The translations under genes were made by a program, and so were the position numbers. Under the pieces are notes generated by a model, which did no database searches, was not told where the DNA came from, and saw only the letters and a list, made by a program, of their open reading frames with translations. A DNA stretch of 64,000 nucleotides, taken from contig PLHW01000072.1 in assembly GCA_003139095.1 (NCBI GenBank), positions 23,813-87,812 of the forward strand. Reading direction: 5' to 3'. Numbering within the stretch: the stretch's first letter is position 1; each line of letters opens with the position of its first letter. This document shows positions 8,214 through 16,834 of the stretch, in pieces. This stretch comes from Acidobacteriaceae bacterium (lineage in GTDB: Bacteria; Acidobacteriota; Terriglobia; Terriglobales; Acidobacteriaceae).

Positions 8214-10038
8214 ATTTAAGCTGCCCATTCCGGCGCGCATTCCGCTGTTGTACGTCATCCTTGGCGTGTTGCTGGCGATCAGCGTGCTGCCCATGTATTT
8301 CTACTCGGCGCAGATCGAGACGATGAACCGGGAGCGCCTGAAGACGAACGAAATGCTGCTGCAAAATACGGTGACGCGGTCGCTGGCGGACGATATTTCG
8401 CAGCACCAGGAAACGCTGCGGATGATGCTGGCGAATTTGTCGTCGTCGGTGCAGGTGGAGAGCGGGAACGACATTGGCGGGCAGAATATTCAGACGCCAG
8501 AATTGCGGGCGTTGCTGGAAAATTTTGTTTCGTCATCGAACGACATTGCGTATGCGACGTTGCTGAATGCGGATGCCAAGGGAGTTTCGGCGGGAAGAAT
8601 TGAGCCGGATGCATTTTTGCAACGGGAGTTGGAGCGGGCGTACCAGGCGGCGCTGGAGGGGCGAATTTACAGCGGGCAACCTCTGGTGGTGGGGGCGGGG
8701 AAATCGGCGAAGACGGTGATGCTGGTGGGCTCGCCGATTATGTATGGCGGGCGATTTCTGGGAATGATCGCGTCGGTGGTGGATCTGGATTACCTGATCC
8801 GGCGATTGCAGCAACTGAGCATGAGCGGGCTGATGCCCTACGTGGTAGACAGCCAGGGCCGACTGGTGGCAGCGGCGACGCCGCAGTATGCAACCGGGCA
8901 GGATATGACGCAGTTCGACATTGTGCGCAGCTTTGTGGACGTGGGCGCGAAGGCGCAACTGGCGGCGACGCGGGAATTCACGATTCGCGGGGAGAAGCCA
9001 ACGGAGATGCTGGGCACGTACAGCCCGGTGACGGCGCTGGATTGGGCGGTGGTGGTGCAGAAGCCGCGGGACGAGGCGTATCGCGGGATTTACGAGATGC
9101 AGCGCACGGGGCGGCTGCTGGCGTGGCTGGCGGTGTTCGTGAGCGTGGGCTTGAGTATTTTTTCGGCGCGGCGCATCACCAATCCGCTACAGGTGCTGGC
9201 GCAGTCAAGCCGGGCGATTGCGCGGGGCGACTTCTCGCGACGCGTGCATTTGAAGACGCGCACGGAGATCGGCGAACTGGCGACCACGTTTAATACGATG
9301 TCGGACGATCTGGAGCAGTTTGTCGAGGACCTGAAACGCGCCGCCGACGCGAATAAGGCGCTGTTCATGGGGTCGATCCAGATGCTGGCGGGCGCGGTCG
9401 ACGAAAAGGATCCGTACACGCGCGGCCACTCCGATCGCGTGACGCGCTACTCGCTGCAAATTGCGACGGAGATGGGGCTCGATCCGGGATTTCTGGAGGT
9501 ATTGCGAATTTCGGCGCAGCTGCATGACGTGGGGAAGATCGGCATTGAAGACCGGATATTGAAGAAGCCGGGGGCGCTGACGCCGGAAGAATTCGAGATC
9601 ATGAAGACGCACACGACCAAGGGCGCGAACATTCTGCGCCCGGTGCCGCATTTGCGCGAGATGCTGCCGGGAATCGAATTGCACCACGAGTCACTGAATG
9701 GGCGCGGCTATCCGTATGGGCTGAAGGGCGATGAGATACCGCTGCTGCCGCGAGTGATTGCGGTGGCGGACACGTTTGACGCGTTGACGACGAACCGGCC
9801 GTATCAGAGGGCGCACGATGCGGTGGAGGCGCTGCGAATCATTAAAAACCTGGCGGGACAGCGGCTGGATCCGAAGGCCGTGAATGCGCTGCTGGCCGTG
9901 TTTCAGCGAGGAGAGATTTGCCTGCAAAAGCCGGCGACCGAGGCGATGGTGATTGACGCGATCGTCGAGACTGCAATGCCCGCGCTGACACAGGGAATGC
10001 CACCCGATCCTGTGATCGCGGAAATCACGCGAACCTAA
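8209..10038 (+). CDS. Membrane sensor with HAMP and HD-GYP phosphodiesterase domains
   Basis: 609 aa, TTG start. Layout: N-terminal membrane helix (IPLLYVILGVLLAISVLPMYF), extracytoplasmic dCache-like sensor (about 40-295), second helix (LLAWLAVFVSVGLSIF), HAMP (about 325-380, TEIGELATTFNTMSDDLEQF) and HD-GYP (about 390-590). HD-GYP proteins hydrolyse c-di-GMP. HDVGKIG and HHESLNGRGYP are present; the second is usually HHExxDGxGYP, so the Asp is replaced by Asn. ADTFDALTTNRPY is intact. It probably links an external signal to c-di-GMP levels. The start codon is not certain. Confidence 0.9.
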   Translation: MSFKLPIPARIPLLYVILGVLLAISVLPMYFYSAQIETMNRERLKTNEMLLQNTVTRSLADDISQHQETLRMMLANLSSSVQVESGNDIGGQNIQTPELRALLENFVSSSNDIAYATLLNADAKGVSAGRIEPDAFLQRELERAYQAALEGRIYSGQPLVVGAGKSAKTVMLVGSPIMYGGRFLGMIASVVDLDYLIRRLQQLSMSGLMPYVVDSQGRLVAAATPQYATGQDMTQFDIVRSFVDVGAKAQLAATREFTIRGEKPTEMLGTYSPVTALDWAVVVQKPRDEAYRGIYEMQRTGRLLAWLAVFVSVGLSIFSARRITNPLQVLAQSSRAIARGDFSRRVHLKTRTEIGELATTFNTMSDDLEQFVEDLKRAADANKALFMGSIQMLAGAVDEKDPYTRGHSDRVTRYSLQIATEMGLDPGFLEVLRISAQLHDVGKIGIEDRILKKPGALTPEEFEIMKTHTTKGANILRPVPHLREMLPGIELHHESLNGRGYPYGLKGDEIPLLPRVIAVADTFDALTTNRPYQRAHDAVEALRIIKNLAGQRLDPKAVNALLAVFQRGEICLQKPATEAMVIDAIVETAMPALTQGMPPDPVIAEITRT

Positions 10039-10040
10039 GA

Positions 10041-10142
10041 CAATTTGTAATTTGCAATTGCATGCGCCGCTGGCAGGTGCAGGCATTCCGTTTCACGTCT
10101 GCGGGTACAAATCACCAATTACAAATCACGAATTACAAATCC
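10041..10142. repeat. Inverted and tandem 'aattacaaat' repeats upstream of ftsY
   Basis: caatttgtaatttgcaattg at 10041-10060 faces three near-copies of caaatcac(c/g)aatta at 10108-10140. The two sides are largely complementary, so a long imperfect hairpin can form between the HD-GYP gene and ftsY. It may serve as terminator of the former. Confidence 0.55.
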
Positions 10143-10159
10143 CATATAATCGTTAGCGA

Positions 10160-11116
10160 ATGATTCAAACCTTATTTGGCAGCCTGGATGAAGAGAAGAA
10201 GCCTAGTTTCATCGACCGGATGAAGCAGGCGGTCACGCGGACGCGAGAGAACCTGACCGAACGCATCGAGCAAGTGGTATCGATTGGCAAGGACATCGAC
10301 CGGTCGACGCTGGACGATCTGGAAGCGACGCTGATCGGCGCGGACCTGGGGACGACGACGACGCATGAGGTGCTGGAAAAGCTACGCGACAAGGCCGATC
10401 GCAAACAGATTAAAGATGTGGAGGAGTTGAAGCGGCTGCTGAAAGAGGAGCTGCTGGCGATTCTGACGTCGACGCCGGCGCGGCCGGTGACGCGGGTGGA
10501 TGGCGCACCGGAAGTGATCCTGGTGGTGGGCGTGAACGGGACTGGAAAAACGACGACGATTGGGAAACTGGCGCAGGTGTTTCGCAGCCAGGGGAAGACG
10601 GTGCTGATGTGCGCGGCGGACACGTTTCGCGCGGCGGCGATTGAGCAGTTGGAGATTTGGGGACAGCGCACGGGGACGGAAGTGGTGAAGACGAAGGCGG
10701 GCGGCGATCCTTCGGCGGTGCTGTTTGACGCGCTGCAAAAGGCGAATGCGCGCAAGACCGATTACGTGATTGTGGACACGGCGGGCCGCCTGCACACAAA
10801 GCAGAACCTGATGCAGGAACTGGAAAAGATGAAGCGGACGGCGCAGCGGATTATTCCGGGCTCGCCGCACGAGACGTTGCTGGTGATGGATGCGACCACC
10901 GGGCAGAATGGATTGCAGCAGGCGCGGCAGTTTACGCAATCGGCAGGAGTGACGGGGATTGTGCTGACGAAACTGGATGGCACGGCGAAGGGCGGAGTGG
11001 TGGTGGCGATTTCGCGCGAGTTGGGGCTGCCAGTGCGGTTTGTGGGCGTGGGGGAGAAGGCTGGAGATTTGCTGCCGTTTGATGCGAAGGAGTTTGTGGA
11101 TTCGCTGTTTGCGTGA
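10160..11116 (+). CDS. ftsY: Signal recognition particle receptor FtsY
   Basis: SRP receptor GTPase that docks the Ffh/4.5S RNA-ribosome complex at the inner membrane. 318 aa, essentially the NG domain with only a short N-terminal lead instead of a long acidic A domain. The four-helix N domain covers about 1-95. The G domain has GVNGTGKTTTIGKLA (P-loop), DTFRAAAIEQL, DTAGRLHTKQNLMQELEKM and TKLDGTAKGG. It ends with the usual GVGEKAGDLLPFDAKEFVD. ATG start with the typical family N-terminus (FGSLDEEKKPSFIDRMKQAV). Confidence 0.97.
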   Translation: MIQTLFGSLDEEKKPSFIDRMKQAVTRTRENLTERIEQVVSIGKDIDRSTLDDLEATLIGADLGTTTTHEVLEKLRDKADRKQIKDVEELKRLLKEELLAILTSTPARPVTRVDGAPEVILVVGVNGTGKTTTIGKLAQVFRSQGKTVLMCAADTFRAAAIEQLEIWGQRTGTEVVKTKAGGDPSAVLFDALQKANARKTDYVIVDTAGRLHTKQNLMQELEKMKRTAQRIIPGSPHETLLVMDATTGQNGLQQARQFTQSAGVTGIVLTKLDGTAKGGVVVAISRELGLPVRFVGVGEKAGDLLPFDAKEFVDSLFA

Positions 11117-11119
11117 CGT

Positions 11120-11152
11120 CCACCACGGAGACACAGAGGCACGGAGAAGAAG
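11120..11152. repeat. Dispersed 'ccacggagacacagaggcacgg' repeat
   Basis: Same word family as at 1001-1052 (cacggag/cagagg). It lies immediately after the ftsY stop. Confidence 0.45.
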
Positions 11153-11197
11153 ATCGTGAAAAATAAAGACCGTTCCGCTTCTTTGTTGCATAGACTG

Positions 11198-11329
11198 ATG
11201 AACCGGCTAAGGCAATTGTTTCAGCGCAAGCCGGAACCCGAAGATCCTTATGCGTACCGAACGGCGCCAGTGAAACGTCCGCCGCGCGGCCGAAGTGGGG
11301 CGGCAGTGGCGGAGTTGGACGAAGAGTAG
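11198..11329 (+). CDS. Small protein of unknown function (43 aa)
   Basis: ATG 11198, 43 codons. The product starts MNRLRQLFQRKPEPEDPYAY and ends RSGAAVAELDEE: basic N-terminus, Pro/Arg centre, acidic end. I recall similar 'PEPxDPYAY...RSGAAVAE' proteins next to ftsY-type genes in Acidobacteriota, which makes it likely real. No function known. No strong ribosome-binding site is visible, which lowers confidence. Confidence 0.5.
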   Translation: MNRLRQLFQRKPEPEDPYAYRTAPVKRPPRGRSGAAVAELDEE

Positions 11330-11466
11330 AACCGAGCGTCAACCCTCTTCAACGCGGAATCTGTGTCCGCTGCTGGGATTCGCTTTCTTACTTCTGCAAC
11401 CCGCACGTGTGACCTCTGCCCTCCTCTGGATTTGTTGGTGTGGGCTGCGATAGTCTTTATGTTCCG

Positions 11467-12615
11467 ATGACAAGCGACGAACAATTCATGCGGCGAGCGC
11501 TGGAGTTGGCGCGCGCTGGAGTTGGGCTAGTGTCGCCGAATCCGGCGGTGGGCGCGGTGGTGGTGGATTCGGCGGGAAACGAAGCGGGCGCGGGCACGCA
11601 TACGTACGACGGCATCAAGCATGCGGAGGTGCTGGCGCTGGAGCGGGCGGGTGGGCGCGCGAGGGGCGGAACGCTCTACCTGAATCTGGAGCCGTGTTCG
11701 CATCAGGGACGGACGGGTCCGTGCGCGGATGCGGTGATTGCCGCGGGAATTGCGCGGGTGGTGTGCTCGATGCAGGATCCAAATCCGCAGGTTGCGGGCG
11801 AGGGATTCGCGCGATTGCGGGCGGCGGGAATTCGCGTAGACGTGGGAATGATGGAGGCGGAGGCGCGGCGATTGAATGAGGCATTCGCTAAGTTCATTCG
11901 GCATCGTGTTCCGCTGGTGACGCTGAAGGCGGCGATGACGCTGGATGGAAAGATTGCGCCGCCGCCCGCGGGATTGGCCGTTGCGAAGGAGGTTGCGGCG
12001 GGAGGCTCGACTGGAGGATGGATTACGGGCGAGATCGCGCGCAAGTATGTTCACGAGCTGCGCCACGAACATGACGCGATTATGGCGGGAGTTGGAACGG
12101 TGATCGCGGACGATCCGCTGCTGACGGACCGCAGCGGGCGGGCGCGGCGCAGACCGCTGCTGCGGGTAATTCTGGATTCGTGGCTGCGACTTCCGGAAGC
12201 ATCGCGGCTGGTGAAGTCGGCGCAGGGCGATGTGCTGGTGATTTACTCCAAGGCTGACGAGAGCCGCAAACGGGAGTTGGAGAATCTTGGGCTGCGCGTG
12301 GAAAGAGTCGCGCCCTGCCGCGACGACGAACGTCCCGATCTTGCCGATGTGATGCGGCATCTGGCGAAGTACGATGTTACGAGCGTGCTGATCGAAGGCG
12401 GCGCGACGGTGAACTGGACGGCGCTGTCATCGGGCGTAGTGGATAAGTTGTTCTTGTTTTACGCGCCGAAGATACTGGGCGAAGGCGCGGTGCCATTTGT
12501 GGCAAGCGGAGGACCCGGGCATGCTCACGTCGTCCTGTCTCCGCGGCACGTCAGGCTGCATCAGTTTGGCGAGGATTTTGCGGTGGAAGGATATTTGCGG
12601 GACTTGTGGGACTGA
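11467..12615 (+). CDS. ribD: Bifunctional riboflavin biosynthesis deaminase/reductase
   Basis: Performs the second and third steps of riboflavin synthesis: deamination of the pyrimidine product of GTP cyclohydrolase II, then NADPH reduction of the ribose. 382 aa from the chosen ATG; the frame extends to a GTG at 11440 without better signals. The deaminase domain (about 1-145) has the zinc site HAEVLAL and EPCSHQGRTGPCADA. The reductase domain (about 150-380) has LKAAMTLDGKIA, ITGEIARKYVHELRHEHDAI and VLIEGGATVNW. It is followed 99 nt later by ribE on the same strand. Confidence 0.95.
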   Translation: MTSDEQFMRRALELARAGVGLVSPNPAVGAVVVDSAGNEAGAGTHTYDGIKHAEVLALERAGGRARGGTLYLNLEPCSHQGRTGPCADAVIAAGIARVVCSMQDPNPQVAGEGFARLRAAGIRVDVGMMEAEARRLNEAFAKFIRHRVPLVTLKAAMTLDGKIAPPPAGLAVAKEVAAGGSTGGWITGEIARKYVHELRHEHDAIMAGVGTVIADDPLLTDRSGRARRRPLLRVILDSWLRLPEASRLVKSAQGDVLVIYSKADESRKRELENLGLRVERVAPCRDDERPDLADVMRHLAKYDVTSVLIEGGATVNWTALSSGVVDKLFLFYAPKILGEGAVPFVASGGPGHAHVVLSPRHVRLHQFGEDFAVEGYLRDLWD

Positions 12616-12652
12616 GCAGCGGCGATGATCGCCCGAAACGCGGTGGGAGTAG

Positions 12653-12680
12653 AGATCCTTCGCTGCGCTCAGGATGACAC
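12653..12680. repeat. Dispersed 'gatccttcgct-cgctcaggatgaca' repeat
   Basis: The 28-nt word agatccttcgctgcgctcag plus gatgacac recurs nearly unchanged at 27571-27597. Its ends (atcct...aggat) are complementary. It sits in the ribD-ribE spacer. Confidence 0.6.
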
Positions 12681-12714
12681 GCCTTATAAAGTTATTTAAT
12701 CGATTGGAGGACTT

Positions 12715-13374
12715 ATGTTTACCGGGATTGTTGAGGAGGTTGGGAAAGTTTCTAAGATCGAGGTGCGCGGGGAGAATCGGCGGATCACGATTACCGCTAA
12801 GAATACGCCGAAGGAACTGGGGACTGGACAGAGCGTTTCGGTTAGCGGCGTATGCCTTACTGCGCTGGACATTCAGCCCCATTCTTTTTGCGCGGACCTG
12901 GCGCCGGAGACTTGGGCGCGGACTTCGTTATCGCGAATTCATGAGGGCGCGCTGGTGAATCTTGAGTTGCCGATGAAGGCCGATGGACGCTTTGGCGGAC
13001 ATATTGTGCAGGGGCACGTGGACGGCGTGGGAAGGTTGATCGAGTTCGAGCGCATTGTGGATGCGGAGGGGCGCGATTCGGAGAACTGGTGGCTGCACAT
13101 CGAGATTCCGCCGGACGTTGAGAAGTACACCGTGTTCAAGGGATCGATTTCGATTGAAGGGATCAGCTTGACGGTGGCGAAGCTGGAGAAGAATCGATGC
13201 ACGATTGCGATTATTCCGCATACGGTTGAACTTACTAACCTGGGATCGCTGAAGCCGGGGGACCCGGTGAACCTTGAGGCCGATGTTATTGCCAAGTATG
13301 TGGAGAAGATGATGACGCGGGAGACGGGGCAGAGTTCACTTACGGTTGAGGAGTTAGTGCGGCAGGGGTTTTAG
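12715..13374 (+). CDS. ribE: Riboflavin synthase, alpha-type
   Basis: Dismutates two molecules of 6,7-dimethyl-8-ribityllumazine to riboflavin. 219 aa, the normal size. The two lumazine-binding barrels are visible: MFTGIVEEVGKV at the N-terminus, FGGHIVQGHVDGVG at the first/second domain boundary (about 100) and the second repeat YTVFKGSISIEGISLTV. A good Shine-Dalgarno (ggagg) precedes the ATG. Pairs with ribD just upstream. Confidence 0.96.
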   Translation: MFTGIVEEVGKVSKIEVRGENRRITITAKNTPKELGTGQSVSVSGVCLTALDIQPHSFCADLAPETWARTSLSRIHEGALVNLELPMKADGRFGGHIVQGHVDGVGRLIEFERIVDAEGRDSENWWLHIEIPPDVEKYTVFKGSISIEGISLTVAKLEKNRCTIAIIPHTVELTNLGSLKPGDPVNLEADVIAKYVEKMMTRETGQSSLTVEELVRQGF

Positions 13375-13782
13375 GGGCAGTTCTCAGTTCTCGGTTCTCG
13401 GCCTTCCCGGTTTGCGTTTCACAACGAGTTTTTTTGCGGCTTGTAAAATCGTGCCCTTTCCGCTCCCGGCTGTCGCTATACAGTAATTTGAGAACTGCTC
13501 TGGCCCCCTCTCGTGTGCGGGGTTTCCATGTAGGGCATAAATTGTCAAAGATCGAGCGGTGCCGGCGCTGCGCTCTGCTAGCTGCGGTAATGTTCTTGCG
13601 GTCGCGATACGAGTAAGTGGGTTGTTGGGGAGTATGTTGGCTTGTCTAGTTGGTTTGTCTAAGAGGACACAAATTGTCCTGATTGCGTTGTTGGTTGTGT
13701 TGAAGGTCCTTCTCTGGGGGCGTGCCCCGGCGTATAGTGGCCTCGGGTCGAGATCGGCGGTTGGCTCGACCGGGAGGAATTT
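13375..13782. other. Intergenic region, repeat-bearing
   Basis: No convincing gene. It contains a ttctcagttctcggttctcgg stutter at about 13381-13401. At 13578-13610 it holds a 33-nt segment (ctagctgcggtaatgttctt onward) that matches 57924-57956 with three substitutions. A minus-strand frame of 137 codons here lacks family resemblance and normal composition. Confidence 0.5.
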
Positions 13783-15039
13783 ATGCCGGATGCGCACTTT
13801 CTATTCAAACGAAATGGTTCGACGCTACTGTTGCTGGCCGCTGTTGTGGGACTGCTTGTCGCTGCGATTCAGACGACGCAGGCGCAGACTTTCACCGTGC
13901 TTTACAGTTTCTGCTCGCAGGCGAACTGCGCGGACGGGGCCTCACCCACGGACGCGCTGGTAGAGGACGGGAGCGGCAATCTTTACGGCACGGCCGAGTA
14001 TGGCGGCGGAGGCAAGGTCGGTACAGTTTTTGAGTTCACCACCACGGGCACGTTTAAAGTGCTGCACACATTCACGGGCGGCGCGGATGGGCAATATCCT
14101 TCGGGCCTGGTATTTGACACGAAGGGAAATCTTTACGGCACAACCTTGCAGGGCGGCACGACCAACAACGGAGTGGTGTACGAGATCACTTCGTCGGGGA
14201 CGGAAAAGGTGCTCTACAGCTTTACGGGTTTGAACGACGGCGGTTACCCGGCGGGACCGCTGGTGCTGGACGGGGCGGGCAATCTCTATGGCGTGACGTC
14301 GGACGGGGGCCCGTACGAGTGCTTTGAAGAGTATGGCTGCGGAACGGTATTTGAGCTGTCGCCGTCTGGCGTTGAGACGACGCTCTGGGCTTTTACCGGC
14401 GGCGCGGATGATGGGAATCCGTACGCCGGAGTGGTGCGGGACGCGCAAGGCAATCTCTACGGCACGACGGGACAGTCGGGGGATTTCGGGCCATTTCCGG
14501 GAACAGTGTTTAAGCTGACGCCGGCGGGAGTGGAGACGCAACTTTACTCCTTTACGGGAGAAAAGGATGGATCGGGCCCGGAGGCCGCATTGCTGCGGGA
14601 TGCCGCGGGAAATATTTATGGCACGACTTACTATGGCGGAGTGGAATCGTGCTATGACGAGATGCAAAACGGCTGCGGCGTGGTGTTTGAGATCACGTCG
14701 AAGGGGAAGGAAAAAACAGTACACCGATTTACCGGCAAAAAGCCTGGAGGATACCCGACGACCGGCGTTGTCGAGGACGCAGCGGGAAATCTCTATGGAA
14801 CAACGCCGTATGGTGGCAACAACAAGGCGTGCTCCAACTACACGGCCAATGGTTGCGGCGTGATCTACGAGATACAGAAAGTGGGTGGCAAGGAAGTTGT
14901 ACTCTACACGTTTACCGGAGGAGCGGACGGGAAATATCCGGCGGGGGCTTTGCTGCCGGATGGCAAGGGCAATTTCTACGGCACAAACACGCAAGGAGGA
15001 GCGGGGCTGAACGGGGTGTTGTTTAAGCTGGTGCCGTAA
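13783..15039 (+). CDS. Secreted GloVer-repeat beta-propeller-like protein
   Basis: 418 aa with a signal peptide (LLLLAAVVGLLVAAIQTTQAQ) and a good ribosome-binding site (gggaggaattt-ATG). The mature protein is built of seven repeats of about 55 residues. Each has a GN(L/I/F)YGTT..GG turn, followed by GTVFE(I/L)...GxEk.LYsFtGg.DG.yP, the Gloeo-Verruco (GloVer, TIGR03803-type) repeat common in Acidobacteriota and Verrucomicrobia. Seven copies would suit a seven-bladed propeller. No catalytic residues or C-terminal anchor are visible; a carbohydrate- or protein-binding role is only a guess. Confidence 0.88.
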   Translation: MPDAHFLFKRNGSTLLLLAAVVGLLVAAIQTTQAQTFTVLYSFCSQANCADGASPTDALVEDGSGNLYGTAEYGGGGKVGTVFEFTTTGTFKVLHTFTGGADGQYPSGLVFDTKGNLYGTTLQGGTTNNGVVYEITSSGTEKVLYSFTGLNDGGYPAGPLVLDGAGNLYGVTSDGGPYECFEEYGCGTVFELSPSGVETTLWAFTGGADDGNPYAGVVRDAQGNLYGTTGQSGDFGPFPGTVFKLTPAGVETQLYSFTGEKDGSGPEAALLRDAAGNIYGTTYYGGVESCYDEMQNGCGVVFEITSKGKEKTVHRFTGKKPGGYPTTGVVEDAAGNLYGTTPYGGNNKACSNYTANGCGVIYEIQKVGGKEVVLYTFTGGADGKYPAGALLPDGKGNFYGTNTQGGAGLNGVLFKLVP

Positions 15040-15202
15040 GGACGGGTTTCGGTCGGCAAGGGCTAAAACGGGCGTCAATCAAGGCGCTGAAGGGCTCGGG
15101 TAGGTCGTGCCCTTCCCTGTTTTTGCGGGGCGGATCGTGTGCCACATAGGTCGTCGGTCATTGCGGCGGGAATATGCATTGACTCTCCGGCTTGGGGCGG
15201 TT

Positions 15203-15979
15203 CTACGCTTCGAGCTTTAGTTCGTCTAACTCCAAAAATTCCTGGATGATGGGGTGGTGGGAGTTTTCCATCTCTTTATATGTGCCGAAGAAGATGGCTT
15301 GGGCTTCGTGGAGGAAGACTACGCGGTCGGCTAACTTTTTGGCGAGGCGCATGTCGTGCGTGACCACGACCGATGTTAGGTGGAGTTGGAGTTTGAGGCG
15401 GGCGATGAGATCGCCGAGGAGGTTGCCCATGAGCGGATCGACCATGGTGGTGGGCTCGTCGTAGAGGACGCACTCGGGTTGGGCGGCGAGGGCGCGGGCG
15501 ATGGCGACGGAGCGCTTCATGCCGGTGGAGAGGTCGGAGGGGAGCTGGTCGCGCATTTCCTGGACGCCGACCATTTCGAGGAGGCCGTCGACGACCTGGA
15601 GGATCTGATCTTCGGAGAGCTCGCGTTTTTCGCGGAGGGGGAAGGCGACGTTTTCGCCGACGGAGAGCGAGTCGAAGAGGGCGCCGTTCTGGAAGACCAT
15701 GGTGACTTTCTTGCGGATGTCTTCGAGCTGGGGCTCGGTGTAGTCGGTGATGTCCTGGGAGGCGACGATGACGCGGCCGGCGTCGGGCTTGAGGAAGCCC
15801 ATGATGCTGTGGAGGGAGACGGATTTGCCGACGCCGCTGCGACCGAGGATGCAGACCATTTCGCCGGGGAGGACTTCGAAGCTGACGTCTTTGAGAATTT
15901 CGCGCGAGCCGAAGGCCTTGAAGACATGCTTGAACTCGATGTAGGGGGCGTCGGGCGGCGCGACTGGGTTGGCGGCCAT
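15203..15979 (-). CDS. ABC transporter ATP-binding protein, MlaF-like
   Basis: 258 aa ATPase of the Mla/Mkl type that drives phospholipid (or related lipid) transport across the envelope with an MlaE permease and an MCE-domain protein. It has Walker A GRSGVGKS, Q-loop FQNGALFDSLSVGENVAFPL (the MlaF-like variant), signature LSTGMKRSV, Walker B CVLYDEPTTMVDP and the switch His in VVVTHD. I start it at ATG 15979 (MAANPVAPP); the frame is open to 16039 but the extra residues look non-coding. No permease or MCE gene is adjacent, so its partners must be elsewhere. Confidence 0.88.
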   Translation of the reverse strand: MAANPVAPPDAPYIEFKHVFKAFGSREILKDVSFEVLPGEMVCILGRSGVGKSVSLHSIMGFLKPDAGRVIVASQDITDYTEPQLEDIRKKVTMVFQNGALFDSLSVGENVAFPLREKRELSEDQILQVVDGLLEMVGVQEMRDQLPSDLSTGMKRSVAIARALAAQPECVLYDEPTTMVDPLMGNLLGDLIARLKLQLHLTSVVVTHDMRLAKKLADRVVFLHEAQAIFFGTYKEMENSHHPIIQEFLELDELKLEA

Positions 15980-16070
15980 GGGGAACAGGATGGCATGCTG
16001 GCCTGCGGTGTGACAAGTCAGGCACGGGATGCGCTGCACGAGCGCGGGTTATGGCGGAAGAGGGGTCGTG

Positions 16071-16102
16071 ATCGGGTCATCGGGTGATCGGGTGATCGGG
16101 CC
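16071..16102. repeat. Four tandem 8-bp units (atcgggtg)
   Basis: atcgggtc, atcgggtg, atcgggtg, atcgggcc in a row. The array overlaps the 3' end of mobA, so the stop codon and last residues of MobA are encoded by it. This makes the C-terminus of MobA prone to slippage. Confidence 0.7.
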
Positions 16103-16694
16103 ATCGAAAAGCGGCGGCGGCGAGGCGGTCGGCGGGGGTGTTCAGGTTGAAGAAATTGTCTTCGGAGAAACCGGCGGCGGTTAGTTCGGGTTGGTCGAGG
16201 ATGCGGAGCGGGATGTGGGCGAAGGCGGCGTCGATTTTGTAGTTCCCTGCCCTGATGGCTTCGTCGGCGTTGGGAGCGAAGGCGGGGCGATAGACGGCGC
16301 ATAGGGGCTGAAGGCCGCGCGCGGTGCGGGGGACGGTGATTATGGCAGTGGTTGAGGCGGCCGCGTCGAAAAGGAATTGCAGAAGATTGGCGGTGACGAA
16401 GGGCATGTCGACGGCGAGGATCAGGTTGAGTTCGGCTGGGGAATGCGCAAGCGCGGAGTGGATGCCGGCGAGCGGACCGCAGTTGGGAAAAATGTCGGAG
16501 ATGACGGGGGCGTGGGGCGCGAAGATTGCGGGATCGCCGACGATGGTGACTTCGTGGCAGGCGGCGCGTAGCGTGGCGAGGGCGCGCGCCAGCAGAGTTT
16601 CACCCTGAAAGTTGATGAAGGCTTTGTTCTCGCCCATGCGGGAGCTTTTGCCTCCGGCTTGGAGGAAGGCGGCGCGGGAGGGTTGATCGTTCAT
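16077..16694 (-). CDS. mobA: Molybdenum cofactor guanylyltransferase
   Basis: Attaches GMP to molybdopterin to make the bis-MGD cofactor of enzymes such as formate dehydrogenase and nitrate reductase. 205 aa from ATG 16694; the frame runs to 16721 but the nine extra residues do not fit the family. It shows the N-terminal nucleotide-binding motif AAFLQAGGKSSRMGENKAF, then PNCGPLAGIHSAL and the metal-binding LAVDMPFV. Its last residues are encoded by an 8-bp tandem repeat. No other molybdopterin genes are near. Confidence 0.9.
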   Translation of the reverse strand: MNDQPSRAAFLQAGGKSSRMGENKAFINFQGETLLARALATLRAACHEVTIVGDPAIFAPHAPVISDIFPNCGPLAGIHSALAHSPAELNLILAVDMPFVTANLLQFLFDAAASTTAIITVPRTARGLQPLCAVYRPAFAPNADEAIRAGNYKIDAAFAHIPLRILDQPELTAAGFSEDNFFNLNTPADRLAAAAFRWPDHPITR

Positions 16695-16834
16695 GAGCGA
16701 AGTTCGTCGCAGAGCCCACACATCGCAACGTGCGCGATGTGTGGAGCACCCAAGATAAAGAGCATAGCAGGATGAGAGTGTCGAATGGCGGCGACGGATG
16801 ACCGCAGGATCGCAAGGCTATCCTCGCGGCTTCT

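Noticed and set aside
12616-12714. FMN riboswitch at ribE
   Set aside because: The spacer is short, holds a dispersed repeat and lacks the RFN consensus.
13384-13797. 137-codon minus-strand frame after ribE
   Set aside because: Overlaps the start of the GloVer gene, contains dispersed repeat sequence and lacks normal composition.
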